Origin: Acidobacteriota bacterium
GTDB lineage: Bacteria > Acidobacteriota > Blastocatellia > UBA7656
NCBI GenBank assembly: GCA_038040445.1
Contig: JBBPIG010000004.1
Span: 204,190-268,189 of the forward strand
Reading direction: 5' to 3'
DNA: 64,000 nucleotides
A program made the position numbers and the translations under genes. The first letter of the stretch is position 1. Every line of letters begins with the position of its first letter. Positions 27,681 to 36,643 of the stretch are shown piece after piece. Below the pieces are notes generated by a model. That model saw only the letters and a list, made by a program, of their open reading frames with translations. It searched no databases and had not been told where the DNA came from.

Positions 27681-28487
27681 GTGAATGGTATCGAACGAGA
27701 TAAGGGGACGCTTGGTATAAAGCACATCTGCGCTTTGTTGACCATTTGTCTATTCACGGCTCAGGCATTGGCTCAAGACCCTTTGAAGACCTTGCCTCAA
27801 GCCTACAAACTCCACTTTGAAAACGATTGGGTGAAAGTGACGCGGGTTCACTACGCGCCCAACGAAAAGCTTCCGCCACATCAACATACGCAGACCGCAT
27901 CCGCGTATGTTTACTTGAATGACAGCGGCCCGGTCGTCTTCAAACACATTGGCCTGGCGTATGGGGCGGTCACTCGACCTGCAACCAAGGCGGGAAGCTT
28001 CCGCCTTTATCAAGGGCTGAAGGAGATTCACGAAGTCGAGAACCTGTCGGACCTTCCAAGCGAATTCTTGCGGGTTGAGCTCAAAACCGAACCGTTGAAC
28101 GAGAAGACCCTGCGGGGCCGTTTTTATCGCGAAGCTTCTCCGGCCGGTGAGAACTTTCAAAAAGTGCAGTTTGAAAATGAACAGATACGAATCAGCCGTT
28201 TGGTTTGCGCACCCGGCAAGTCGCTGGAATTCTCTACCAACGCAACCGAGCCGGCTTTGCTCGTAGCGTTGATCCCATCGAATTTCAAGGTGGACGAAGG
28301 TAAACGCAAGACCGGCGCGTTGAGACTCGAGATGGGTCAGACAAGATGGATCGCAGCCGGTCAGCAACAGAGATTCGAGAATGCCGGCAACGCACCGGCG
28401 GAGTTGCTGCGCTTCGATTTCAAAACGAAACCTCTCGCTAAAGACGTGCTCGAAAAGAACAATAAACACGAGCATCCGAAAAAGTGA
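27681..28487 (+). CDS. Secreted double-cupin-like protein
   Basis: 268 aa from GTG at 27681, preceded by AAGGGGG. Signal peptide ends about residue 31 (ALAQ). Two related halves: the first (about 38-135) has [16 protein letters not shown], a cupin-like metal-binding strand, and [19 protein letters not shown]; the second (about 150-265) repeats the theme with [19 protein letters not shown] but lacks the histidines. It sits between arsR and arsM, but nothing in it shows a link to arsenic. Function unknown. Confidence 0.7.
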   Translation: MNGIERDKGTLGIKHICALLTICLFTAQALAQDPLKTLPQAYKLHFENDWVKVTRVHYAPNEKLPPHQHTQTASAYVYLNDSGPVVFKHIGLAYGAVTRPATKAGSFRLYQGLKEIHEVENLSDLPSEFLRVELKTEPLNEKTLRGRFYREASPAGENFQKVQFENEQIRISRLVCAPGKSLEFSTNATEPALLVALIPSNFKVDEGKRKTGALRLEMGQTRWIAAGQQQRFENAGNAPAELLRFDFKTKPLAKDVLEKNNKHEHPKK

Positions 28488-28545
28488 GAGTTGTTCCTGA
28501 TATGAACAGGATCGCCACCAAGAAAGCGAAAAAAGGAGATGAACA

Positions 28546-29409
28546 GTGTCAAAGCAAATTGAAGAAGCAGTACGAGACCGATACGGTTCATTTGCCGAAA
28601 GCGGGCTCTCAAGTGAGCACGCGGGAGTGCGAGCGGTTGCCGAAGCATTCGGATACTCAGCCGAAGAGCTCTCCTCCATACCGGCCGAAGCCAACATGGG
28701 GTTGTCTTGCGGGAACCCGACGGCTTCCGCGCATCTTCGCCCGGGCGAGGTCGTGGTCGATCTCGGTTGCGGAGGCGGGCTTGATATTTTCCTCGCCTCA
28801 CCCAAGGTTGGTCCCGAAGGCCGGGCAATCGGAATCGACATGACGCCCGAGATGATCGAGCGCGCTCGCAGAAATGCGGAGAAGGGAGGCTACACCAACG
28901 TCGAGTTTCACCTGGCGAAGATCGACCATCTGCCGCTCCCGGACAACTCTGTTGACTGCGTGATCAGCAACTGCGTCATCAACCTCGCACCCGACAAGCA
29001 AGCCGTCTTTCGAGAGATCGTCCGCGTGCTCAAACCCGGGGGAAGGCTTGCAGTGAGCGACATCGCGCTCAAGAAGGAGCTGCCGCCTGAAGTGTCGAGC
29101 GATCTACTGGCGTACGTGGGGTGCGTGGCCGGGGCGATTCTAACCGGCGATTACAAACGAGGCCTGTTGGAAGCGGGGTTCGCGCACGCGGAAATCGTGG
29201 ATACAAAACGCGATCTCAACGTCTACGACAAGATCGACAATCAGCAGGCCTGTTGCACGCCTTCAACAGCGTTGCCGGTTGCGGCGACCGGTTGTTGCGC
29301 GCCGGCTGAAACCTCGGAACGCAATCACCTGACCGACCTGCTGAGCCGCTACAGAGTCAATGACTATGCTGCGAGCGTTCGTGTGTACGCGGTTAAGCCG
29401 GCTGCTTGA
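28546..29409 (+). CDS. arsM: Arsenite methyltransferase
   Basis: 287 aa from GTG at 28546, with AAAGGAG upstream. SAM-dependent enzyme that methylates As(III) to methylated, often volatile forms. Motif [14 protein letters not shown] lies at about 70-82, with [14 protein letters not shown] after it. The three cysteines that bind arsenite in ArsM can be placed at Cys55 (MGLSCGNP), Cys143 ([10 protein letters not shown]) and Cys193 (VGCVAGA). The C-terminal part adds two CC pairs (236-237 and 250-251) that may take up metal. It follows arsR and a cupin gene. Confidence 0.92.
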   Translation: MSKQIEEAVRDRYGSFAESGLSSEHAGVRAVAEAFGYSAEELSSIPAEANMGLSCGNPTASAHLRPGEVVVDLGCGGGLDIFLASPKVGPEGRAIGIDMTPEMIERARRNAEKGGYTNVEFHLAKIDHLPLPDNSVDCVISNCVINLAPDKQAVFREIVRVLKPGGRLAVSDIALKKELPPEVSSDLLAYVGCVAGAILTGDYKRGLLEAGFAHAEIVDTKRDLNVYDKIDNQQACCTPSTALPVAATGCCAPAETSERNHLTDLLSRYRVNDYAASVRVYAVKPAA

Positions 29410-29621
29410 TTGTCAGGTTTGAATCGTACGCCGAACCTAATCGAGATCCGTTTCGGGCTTTCTACGAATTAGCCCAGGCGTTCAGAGACTGTGTCAACAC
29501 CCGAGAATCCCACCCACGGCAGAGGGGTTCCCCACACTGCTGTGTGGGGTACCCCCAACCGAGTTGGTGGGACTGTGGGTAGCCGCTGTAAGAGCTGTCG
29601 CCCTTTTCAGCAGCCTGCTAG
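29410..29621. repeat. Intergenic stretch with a cluster of small hairpins (GTTGGTGGG family)
   Basis: CCCCACAC-TGCT-GTGTGGGG (29530-29549) and CCCCCAACCGAGTTGGTGGG (29552-29571), preceded by AATCCCACCCACGG (29506 on). They resemble the end hairpins of the composite palindrome at 25536-25731. No gene is seen in this stretch. Confidence 0.75.
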
Positions 29622-29752
29622 GGCCGCCGGGCACGGGTCGTTGCACACCCAACCCGAGCGACCTTATTGCGAGTCGGCTTAGCAGCCTCTTCCCCGCGAA
29701 CGGTCCCGTTAGCCTTTGTGAAAGCGACGCGCCCTCGGTGCCGGCGGCTCGA
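29622..29752 (-). pseudogene. secA: Remnant of a secA 3' end
   Basis: Read on the minus strand, one frame gives [15 protein letters not shown], then GEEAAKPTRNK, aligned with [25 protein letters not shown] of the intact secA at 44173-47034; the DNA match continues to the degraded SEC-C region (GTGCAACGACCCGTGC). It has small gaps and frameshifts. It begins directly at the stop codon of the VIT-VWA gene. Confidence 0.8.
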
Positions 29753-32023
29753 TCAAACAACTTTATAGACTTTGCCTTTGAAAACGACGACGACTTTCTT
29801 GCCCAGCGAGAAAAAGTCGGCCAGCTTCGGCTCTTTGGCAATCAGGTTGAAGAACTCCTCGCTGGCGAATTGCACCTCGATTTTCGGCAGTGTTGACGAT
29901 TCCCTGAGCCGGGTGTCCACCCACTCCTCGCCTTTCAATTGAAACGTCTTGTCGCCGACTGTGCGAATGTTGGTGAGGTAGGATTCGGGGCTTTCCAGCT
30001 TATCCGACTCCTTCATTTTCTTTTCCGTCTTGCTGTACACAACGGCGGACTCGCCCGTGACCGTTACCTGCTCGAAGGTGCGGCCTATTCCGCCTACTGA
30101 ACCAGCCCCTCGCGACATGCTGTCCAAAGCGCGGCGTTGTTCCATCGGGATGATTCGTCGTCCGATGTCTTTCATATCCTCGGTCACAAGGAAAGACGTG
30201 TAAGGAGTGACGATGCCGTAGCGCGTGCCAAGCTGAATGATCTCGTCTTTCAACTCTCTGTTCTCGCCGTTCAAGCGAATCTGTTCGAGCAGGTATCCAA
30301 CTCTTCGCGTGGCCCACAGTCGCGCCAGGAACGGATTGTCGCCGCGTTCCTCCGGGAAGCTTTGTTTGCCGAACGTGAAGACTTCTTCGCGCGCCCCGAC
30401 CTTGCCTGTCAGTCGAACGGTAGTGGAGTTCATGCTGTTTTTGTATCGCCCTACGATGACCAGTTGCGAGTTCTTGAACAAATCGCCGAGCGTGCGCGGG
30501 TAAGTCAATTCCGTTTCGACTCCGCCGAAATCGAGTTTCAAATCCGACAGCACCGGATAGTTCACCCGTGCGAAGAAATTCGAGACTTTGACTTCGAGGT
30601 CTTCCTGCGGCTCGAGGTAATCGCTCGCGCCGCGATTGTCCGCCGAGAGTTTATCCAGCAGGTTGGTGTTGACATCGTAGCCGACGCCGAACGAAAACAG
30701 CCGCACGCCCGCGCGATTCGCGTCCGCTACGTTCTTGATTATCTGCTTCACGTCCGTCGCGCCAACGGTCGGCAAGCCGTCCGTCACAAAGACGATCATC
30801 GCCGGACGCTCGCTGGATTGAAACTGCTTGAACGCCTGCACGAGCGCGTCGTTGATGTTGGTGCCACCTTCGGCTCGCAGGTTCGCGATGAATTTGAGGC
30901 CGGATTGCTTGCCGTCTTGGTTCGCTTCGACGAGACCTGCTTTCATCAGATGCTCTTCGCCTGAAAACGAGATGATGTTGAAGCGGTCGCGCGGCGACAG
31001 CGACTCGACGCCGAATTTCAGCGCGGCTTTCGCTTTGTCTATCTTTTCGCCGCTCATTGAACCGGAGGTGTCGAGAATGAAGACGATGTCTTTGGCGGCG
31101 CGTTCCTGCTCGCCGATGTTCGACTTCGGCGAGATGAGCATAAGGAAATAGCCGTCCTTGCCCGGCTCGCGGTTTGTCAAAAGCGACAGGCCGAAGTCTT
31201 TTTCCGAAAGCGAATAGTAGAGTAGAAAATCTTTCTGCGTGTCTTCGCCTTTGCCTTCAAAGCTGAGACGAGCGCGGCGCTCGCCGTCTTTGTTGACGGA
31301 GAACTTGTGAGAGGGCGAGAAGATGTTTTTCAAATCAATTGGCGAGGTGATCTCGACGCTGGCGGCGATTTCTCGAATGGGCTGCGGCTGAATGCGGCGG
31401 CCTGAGCCAAGCTCGTAGCGATAGCTCACGGTGCCGCCTTCGTTCTTGAGCACCTGAGAGTAGGTCAGCTCGATCTTCTTGGTACTGCGCGGCTCGATGG
31501 GAAACACGCTGGCCTGAAACAAGTCCTTGCCTGCGTACTCGAGCAGTCCAGGATCAATCTGGCGGCGCACGATTTCGTTGTAGATTTGCCGCGCCTTTGC
31601 TCTTTCAACGATCTCGGCGGCCATGCGTTTGTCGCCATCGTAGATAGCGAAGTCCGAGATGGACGCGCTCTCCGGGATGGGGAAGAAGTAAGAGCCCTCG
31701 AGCCGATACGGCGTGTCGTTCTCGAAGACCTGCTCGACTTTTGTGGTCGCGACCTGCGCATCAATTTTGGTAGTGATCTTCACCGATTTGATGTTGAGCA
31801 CTCGCGGAATTGGAACAGGTCTTGGCATTGGGATCGGAGGGCATCTTCGGCACTCCTGCGGCAGGATCACACCTTGTCCGTAAGCGGAAGTGGCGCCGAA
31901 AAGCAGCAGCGCGAATAGAGTCAGCATTCTCGGTCTTGATATCGGTCTCAGTAGAGGGAGCATTCTCAGTCTCAATAGAGCAAGCATTCCCGGTCTCAAT
32001 AGAGCAAGCATTCCCAGTCTCAT
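29753..32023 (-). CDS. Exported VIT- and VWA-domain protein
   Basis: 756 aa from ATG at 32023, preceded by AGGAGAG. The N-terminus is a long Leu/Arg-rich repeated segment leading into a signal peptide that ends at about residue 49 (TSAYGQ). Then comes a VIT domain (about 80-210), a VWA domain with MIDAS VFILDTSGSMSG (about 290-302), and a C-terminal beta region of about 350 residues. Inter-alpha-trypsin-inhibitor-like bacterial proteins of this kind are exported, but their role is not established. The stop codon abuts a secA remnant, so the 3' flank has been rearranged. Confidence 0.88.
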   Translation of the reverse strand: MRLGMLALLRPGMLALLRLRMLPLLRPISRPRMLTLFALLLFGATSAYGQGVILPQECRRCPPIPMPRPVPIPRVLNIKSVKITTKIDAQVATTKVEQVFENDTPYRLEGSYFFPIPESASISDFAIYDGDKRMAAEIVERAKARQIYNEIVRRQIDPGLLEYAGKDLFQASVFPIEPRSTKKIELTYSQVLKNEGGTVSYRYELGSGRRIQPQPIREIAASVEITSPIDLKNIFSPSHKFSVNKDGERRARLSFEGKGEDTQKDFLLYYSLSEKDFGLSLLTNREPGKDGYFLMLISPKSNIGEQERAAKDIVFILDTSGSMSGEKIDKAKAALKFGVESLSPRDRFNIISFSGEEHLMKAGLVEANQDGKQSGLKFIANLRAEGGTNINDALVQAFKQFQSSERPAMIVFVTDGLPTVGATDVKQIIKNVADANRAGVRLFSFGVGYDVNTNLLDKLSADNRGASDYLEPQEDLEVKVSNFFARVNYPVLSDLKLDFGGVETELTYPRTLGDLFKNSQLVIVGRYKNSMNSTTVRLTGKVGAREEVFTFGKQSFPEERGDNPFLARLWATRRVGYLLEQIRLNGENRELKDEIIQLGTRYGIVTPYTSFLVTEDMKDIGRRIIPMEQRRALDSMSRGAGSVGGIGRTFEQVTVTGESAVVYSKTEKKMKESDKLESPESYLTNIRTVGDKTFQLKGEEWVDTRLRESSTLPKIEVQFASEEFFNLIAKEPKLADFFSLGKKVVVVFKGKVYKVV
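31909..32020. repeat. 24-bp tandem repeats encoding the N-terminus of the VIT-VWA protein
   Basis: On the coding strand, units of the type AGACYGGGAATGCTTGCTC plus TATTG occur two to three times with drift, then shorter partial units. They encode repeated (R)(L/P)GMLALL. Confidence 0.85.
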
Positions 32024-32603
32024 GATCTTTCTCTCCTGAACTCGCGGGCGGATAGTGGGTCGATACTCATCGATGATTCGTTGTGTTGTCTCATTCACTC
32101 TTTTGAACGCCGGAAGATTTCGTTCTTGCGATTTGGTGGGTTCGGCAGCGATCTCACACGAACTGAATATGGTATCGCCGCTGGCGCAGAATCGATTCCC
32201 GTGCCCAAAACCGCCGGAGCTAAACAGTGAGTTACTCAGTCAAACAGCGCAGAGCTTTCCGTCTACTTGCTCGCCCCTGGACACCTCCCGCATCGAAGAC
32301 CCTTTCAAACCCCATAGTCATTACCCACCCCTCTGCATTATCTTGCGTTCATTTCAAGAAGCTGTACGAGTTAGCGAACCGACAAGTCCAGACCTAGCGA
32401 AGAAAAGCAGGCTAACCTGTCATCTCCTACTTCCTGCTCAGGGCTATCAGCCCAAAGCAGGCTCGCTGTTCAGAGTCAGCCCGTGCGGACGTTGCTCTGC
32501 TTGGCAATTCATTTTGCCGCGGAGCCCGCAATGATTAACCTAAGTCCGAGAGAAATTGACGGGTAGCCCCGGTTTGAGATGCGCGTGCTTTCCGCCACTA
32601 TGC
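32024..32603. other. Intergenic stretch, no supported gene
   Basis: About 580 bases between two minus-strand genes, visibly less GC-rich than its surroundings. Open frames exist on the plus strand but with no start signal or family motif. It may carry the VIT-VWA promoter at its left end. No clear terminator. Confidence 0.5.
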
Positions 32604-33371
32604 TTACCTTCCTTTGCTGAGTACTTGATTAATGTACTCTGAATGGTCACTCACATTAAACGTGCCAAACCTATGCAGCTCAAGTTCTGTCAATAAGCTC
32701 TGGAGGGCGGCTGAATTTTCATTCACGTCGTGTAGGTTGAAGCCCCCGAGAATGGAAAGCACTTGGTTCACCTTTGCGTTGATTCTTCCATCCGCGGCGA
32801 TTTGCTTCTCTATCTCATTACGAATCTTAGGAGAGCAATTCAGAATCACGTCGCATAGGTAGAGTACTGTCCAGACTAACGTTTGCTCAACCCGCGGCTT
32901 CTTGAGTTCTCGGGGCAGGGCATTCAATGTTTCTGTAGCGCGCTCGTTCTCATAGGAGAGGTAGTCAAAGCCGCGCTCCGTCATAAACCTATTTAGAGGC
33001 ACGTGAGAAACAAGTGAGGTTAGATAGGATGCGATCTTGTCATAGAATCTAGATGCCTCACTGACACCTTTGAACCCATTCAGATTCAAAATCCAGTGCA
33101 TTATTTCGTGCGCTACTAAGATCTCATTTACCGCGTCAGTATTCTCCAAAAACACCACCAACATCGGCTGCCCATTGACTAGCTCAGGTACTGCGGTGTT
33201 AAGCTCACCTCTGTCGCCCGATAATTTTGGGTGATCGCGCCGATTGATGATGGTTACAGGCAATTGTGGCAGGCCGTATTGCTTTTCTGCCAATGATACC
33301 CACTCGTCCATCAAAAGGGCTAATTTACCAGATGCTGTAAAATGCCCATACATCTCACCTTGCAATGGCAT
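32604..33371 (-). CDS. Unknown protein with an HExxH motif
   Basis: 255 aa. I recognise no family. NEILVAHEIMHWILNLN (about 82-98) contains HEIMH, the pattern of a zincin metallopeptidase; a candidate third ligand is not obvious, though ENERATET (Glu) lies about 50 residues on. No signal peptide or membrane segment. The DNA is more AT-rich than its neighbours, suggesting a different origin. It lies downstream of the CHAT operon on the same strand after a 453-base gap, so a role in that system is possible but unproven. The start at 33371 has AGGA upstream; a 58-codon frame (33320-33496) overlaps it and could mark a frameshifted N-terminus. Confidence 0.65.
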   Translation of the reverse strand: MPLQGEMYGHFTASGKLALLMDEWVSLAEKQYGLPQLPVTIINRRDHPKLSGDRGELNTAVPELVNGQPMLVVFLENTDAVNEILVAHEIMHWILNLNGFKGVSEASRFYDKIASYLTSLVSHVPLNRFMTERGFDYLSYENERATETLNALPRELKKPRVEQTLVWTVLYLCDVILNCSPKIRNEIEKQIAADGRINAKVNQVLSILGGFNLHDVNENSAALQSLLTELELHRFGTFNVSDHSEYINQVLSKGR

Positions 33372-33824
33372 AGTCGATCCTGTTCGGCCGCGGTGAAAAT
33401 AACAAAGCTTAGGTCACCTGCAAAACTTTCTATGAAAGATTTCTCCGTCCAGAGTTCCCAGATCTCCGGCGGAATGCGGTTTCGAAGCCTTCTCATAAGC
33501 CTCCACCTAATTATTCTTGCAGCGATGTTGAGATCTTGGTCTGTTCAATTCCCGCCTCAAAGATCGTGGCACTTGGGGCAACAAATCTTCAAGGAATTGT
33601 TTTCTCCAGGAGCCTGAACGACCCTAGAGGGAATAGAACAACAGTGCACGCGCTCGGGCAGCCCGTCCTCGGCAACGGTCCGCCAATTCAAGATTCGGAG
33701 TCTTATCTTGCATTCAAATATCGTAGCAGACTTTGCGGTAGATTCTCGCTGGGGATCACTTGATGTTTCTTCAGCATCCTCTCGAGCGGTATCTCGGGTG
33801 AGGTGATTCCGCATACTCTCGACT
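33372..33824. other. Gap after the CHAT operon with only weak small open frames
   Basis: Minus strand: 33557-33814 (85 codons, ending ICCPKCHDL) starts 11 bases after the sigma-54 activator stop, and 33320-33496 (58 codons, MRRLRNRIPPEIWELW at its start) follows. Neither matches a family I know. They may be real small genes or the remains of one broken gene. Confidence 0.4.
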
Positions 33825-35177
33825 CTACTGGTCCGGTCTGGCCCGTGCCGCCCGGATCTCCTCAAGCTTCTTGTAAAACTGTGACCGACTCAACCCTGCG
33901 AGCTCCGCCGCCCGCGTGACGTTACCGCCTGCTTCGGCTAACACGGCGCGAAAGTATGCAGCTTCGGCTCGATCGACGAAGTCGCGCCAGCTATCCATTG
34001 CTGGATTGAAACTCACGGAATGTGCGGGCCGAGACGATTCGCGAGTTCGAACGCTCTCTTGAAGAACGGCCGCGCTAATATGCCCGGTCGGGGCGTCCGC
34101 GTAGATCGCAGCCTTCCTAATCATCAGGCGGAGCTCACGCACGTTACCGGGCCAGTCGTAGCGGAACAAACATTCAACGGAGCCGGGCGCGGCTGTTAGG
34201 TTAGTCTTGTGTTCGGTGTTGTACTCGCTCACAAAATGACTTGCGAGCAGCGGAATATCAGGCATTCGCTCTCGTAATGGCGGCACTTCCAGCGCGAACC
34301 CTCGAATCCGCTGGTACAGGTCCATTCGGAATCTCCCCGCTGCACACTCCTCAGTCAGGTTCCGGTTCGTCGCAAGAACGATACGAGCCTGAATCTTCTC
34401 CCATCGACTTCCTCCTACGCGCATCACTTCGCCTTCCTCAATCACATGGAGTAGTTGAGCTTGCGCCGCCAGATCGAGTTCTCCGATTTCATCCAAAAAG
34501 ACGGTGCCGCTTTGAGCTTCAGCAAGCAGGCCCCGACGCGCCTGCGTCGCCCCCGTGAACGCCCCGCGCTCGTGGCCGAAGAGTTCGCTTGGCAACAGCT
34601 CGCGACTGTGTTGAGGGCAGTTAACGGGCAGAAACGGGTTGGGTCTCCCGCTTCGTTCGTGAATCTCTTTTGCGACTAATCCTTTTCCAGTTCCGTTTTC
34701 GCCGAGAATCAAGATCGTTTCTGAAATCGGCGCAAGCTTGTCGATGTGCCGATACAACTCTCGCATCTGTGGGGTTCCGCCGCGAAGGGACCCGCAATGC
34801 AAAGGATGAATGCTACCGTCCAGTATGAATTCAGCAAGTATGCGCTCGGCGACGTGAGCGGCTGTCCAGCTTCGTGGCGTAATCACTTGCGAAGCCCCGC
34901 ATTCATGTAGTATCCGCCGAGAACTTGGCTGAGCGGTGCAAAGAAGTAACGAAGGCTCCGATCCAATGAGTTCTCTGAGCGAGGATACCTCCTCGCCTAC
35001 ATCAACAACGCCCTGTTTCGGAATCACCGCGATGGCTTTATCCACTTGGACGGAGAGGCCCGCGTTGCGAAGACTCGAATCCAATTGCAGCGAAACGACG
35101 TCCAGGTCGTACTCGTTGAGGACCGTTGCAACTTCATCGATTGGAAAGTCACCAGGTGCGAACAGAACGATGGGCAT
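33825..35177 (-). CDS. Sigma-54-dependent transcriptional activator
   Basis: 450 aa. Bacterial enhancer-binding protein that uses ATP to open sigma-54 promoters. Residues 1-120 resemble a receiver fold but lack a clear phospho-acceptor Asp (VLFAPGDFPIDE at the start, VITPRSWTAAHVAE at the end). The AAA+ domain has Walker A GENGTGKG (159-166), the sigma-54 contact loop GAFTGA (205-210), Walker B VFLDEIGE (226-233) and an Arg finger region. The C-terminal Fis-type HTH is GGNVTRAAELAGLSRSQFYKKL (about 417-438). It is the last gene of the CHAT operon. A sigma-54 promoter and paired palindromes before the first gene suggest that it switches on its own operon. Confidence 0.93.
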   Translation of the reverse strand: MPIVLFAPGDFPIDEVATVLNEYDLDVVSLQLDSSLRNAGLSVQVDKAIAVIPKQGVVDVGEEVSSLRELIGSEPSLLLCTAQPSSRRILHECGASQVITPRSWTAAHVAERILAEFILDGSIHPLHCGSLRGGTPQMRELYRHIDKLAPISETILILGENGTGKGLVAKEIHERSGRPNPFLPVNCPQHSRELLPSELFGHERGAFTGATQARRGLLAEAQSGTVFLDEIGELDLAAQAQLLHVIEEGEVMRVGGSRWEKIQARIVLATNRNLTEECAAGRFRMDLYQRIRGFALEVPPLRERMPDIPLLASHFVSEYNTEHKTNLTAAPGSVECLFRYDWPGNVRELRLMIRKAAIYADAPTGHISAAVLQESVRTRESSRPAHSVSFNPAMDSWRDFVDRAEAAYFRAVLAEAGGNVTRAAELAGLSRSQFYKKLEEIRAARARPDQ

Positions 35178-35185
35178 GGCTACCT

Positions 35186-36628
35186 CTATCGATCCGCGTA
35201 GAAAGCCTTGGGGCCTACGCCACTATAGCCTGCTGCGATCAGGTCGGTACAGCCGACGTGGTAAGCATTGAGCATTTCCTGCGTGTCGCCGTGGGTCAGA
35301 AGCGCTGCTCGCACGACGGGCGTTGCAATGAGTCTGCAGGCTTCCGGTGGCACATCCTCTTCGAATCCTATTGCTAAACCGGTCCCGGCCTCCGCAAAGC
35401 AACGAGCAATCGCGGTTGACCTGCACGCCGAAAAAACCGCGAGGGGAAGAGCGCTGCCGTAGGCAGTGAAGCAAGCAAGCCACTCCGCAGGCTCCGCGAA
35501 CCCTCCCGAACCTGCTTCTTGGAGACCTCTCTCGCCATCACCATGACCAAGATAGACCCAAGCCGTCAGTGTCGAAAATGATCTCAACACTTGTGCGAGG
35601 TTCCCTCGCGTTATTGCTTGATGGGCTCGATACAGAGTACCTGGAGGCCTTTCGTATGCAATCGCGCCGGCATCGCGCGCGGCTTCGAAGTACTGGCCAT
35701 ACTCAGAGGCTGGATCGAAACTGCTGGTGACGAGCAAGCCTGGTCTCTCTTGTGCGGTGGGCGGCGCGAAAATCGGGTCCTTGATAGTTACCCGCTGGCT
35801 CGCACACGTTCGAGTTGTGGTTCGTCGATGGCTTGTCGTATTAAGCTGAGCCATAAGGTAGCGCAGCTCAAAGTGGCCACGGCATCTAAGAAGCGCAAGG
35901 TCGTGGTCGCCCTGACACATTGCACGCAAATCCGCTGAAGGGTGCACACCGAGGGCCGACACGAGATAGCGGCTTGCAGAGTAACGAGTGCGAGCATCTC
36001 TTACCAACTCGGTTTGATCGACGGCGCCCTTGTCCACGACGATTACAATGTTCGCGTCGCTACGTGGCTCCACCGGGTATATCACAAAAGGATCGAGAAA
36101 GGCTGGCAAGCGGCGTTTCAAATCGGCGAGATGACACTTCCAATTGCCGGTGAAGATCCGTGACCCTAGAACCTCTTGCCGCAGTTTCGATAGCTCCGAC
36201 GCCCGGCTCAGATCGATCGGATCCACTGGATTGAATCCCGAGCGGTCGATATCAACTTGAATGATATCGGTTGTTCCCTGCTCTTGTGCGGTCTTGAACC
36301 AATGTGACATGGAGGCGTGGTCGTCGATCTGACCTGCCGAAACTCTTATCCGCCGGTCTGCGACAATGTAGATGTCCGACCCCCAACAGTAGTCTCGCGC
36401 CGTCCGGAGCAGCCTTTCCATGAAGAAGGAATCCCAAGCCAGGAAGTGGTCACCCAACGGACACAGAAATACATCTACCGCCGGCCAGTCGCCCTGGGCG
36501 GCGCGCGATTCGAACTGGAGCGCGGCGTCTCTCCATTCATCAAGCTGGAGGTCGAAGGCCGATCGCACTGTCCAGGCGCAAAGCGGCTCGTGTCCGCCCT
36601 GCGGCAGTATGATGACGTCGGTTGACAT
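35186..36628 (-). CDS. CHAT-domain (caspase-like) protease
   Basis: 480 aa. The C-terminal half is a CHAT peptidase: catalytic His362 in TAWVYLGHGDG and Cys402 in LAVFSACRSTAIA, forty residues apart as expected for this clan CD fold, followed by the DTQEMLNAYHVG helix. The N-terminal 270 residues match no family I know (starts with VIILPQGGHEPLCAW, has VDVFLCPLGDHF); it may be a sensor or partner-binding part. No signal peptide. The gene lies 15 bases after the REC-GAF protein and 8 bases before the sigma-54 activator. In known systems CHAT proteases cut a partner after a trigger; here the target could be the activator, the kinase or the HExxH protein (inference). Confidence 0.88.
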   Translation of the reverse strand: MSTDVIILPQGGHEPLCAWTVRSAFDLQLDEWRDAALQFESRAAQGDWPAVDVFLCPLGDHFLAWDSFFMERLLRTARDYCWGSDIYIVADRRIRVSAGQIDDHASMSHWFKTAQEQGTTDIIQVDIDRSGFNPVDPIDLSRASELSKLRQEVLGSRIFTGNWKCHLADLKRRLPAFLDPFVIYPVEPRSDANIVIVVDKGAVDQTELVRDARTRYSASRYLVSALGVHPSADLRAMCQGDHDLALLRCRGHFELRYLMAQLNTTSHRRTTTRTCASQRVTIKDPIFAPPTAQERPGLLVTSSFDPASEYGQYFEAARDAGAIAYERPPGTLYRAHQAITRGNLAQVLRSFSTLTAWVYLGHGDGERGLQEAGSGGFAEPAEWLACFTAYGSALPLAVFSACRSTAIARCFAEAGTGLAIGFEEDVPPEACRLIATPVVRAALLTHGDTQEMLNAYHVGCTDLIAAGYSGVGPKAFYADR

Positions 36629-36643
36629 TCAATCCTCTACTTC

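Noticed and set aside
29497-29600. CRISPR-like array suspected from repeated GTTGGTGGG and CCCCAAC words
   Set aside because: Units are hairpins of different length without constant spacers, and no cas genes are present.
30137-30964. 275-codon plus-strand frame opposite the VIT-VWA gene
   Set aside because: Mirror of a coding region in GC-rich DNA; no start signal or motif.
32055-32534. 159-codon plus-strand frame in the 32-kb gap
   Set aside because: No ribosome-binding site, irregular composition with many Pro, Ser and Cys, no family similarity.
33573-33590. TGGCAC...GGGGCA on the plus strand as a sigma-54 promoter
   Set aside because: GG and GC are 10 bases apart instead of 12, and it points away from the genes of the island.
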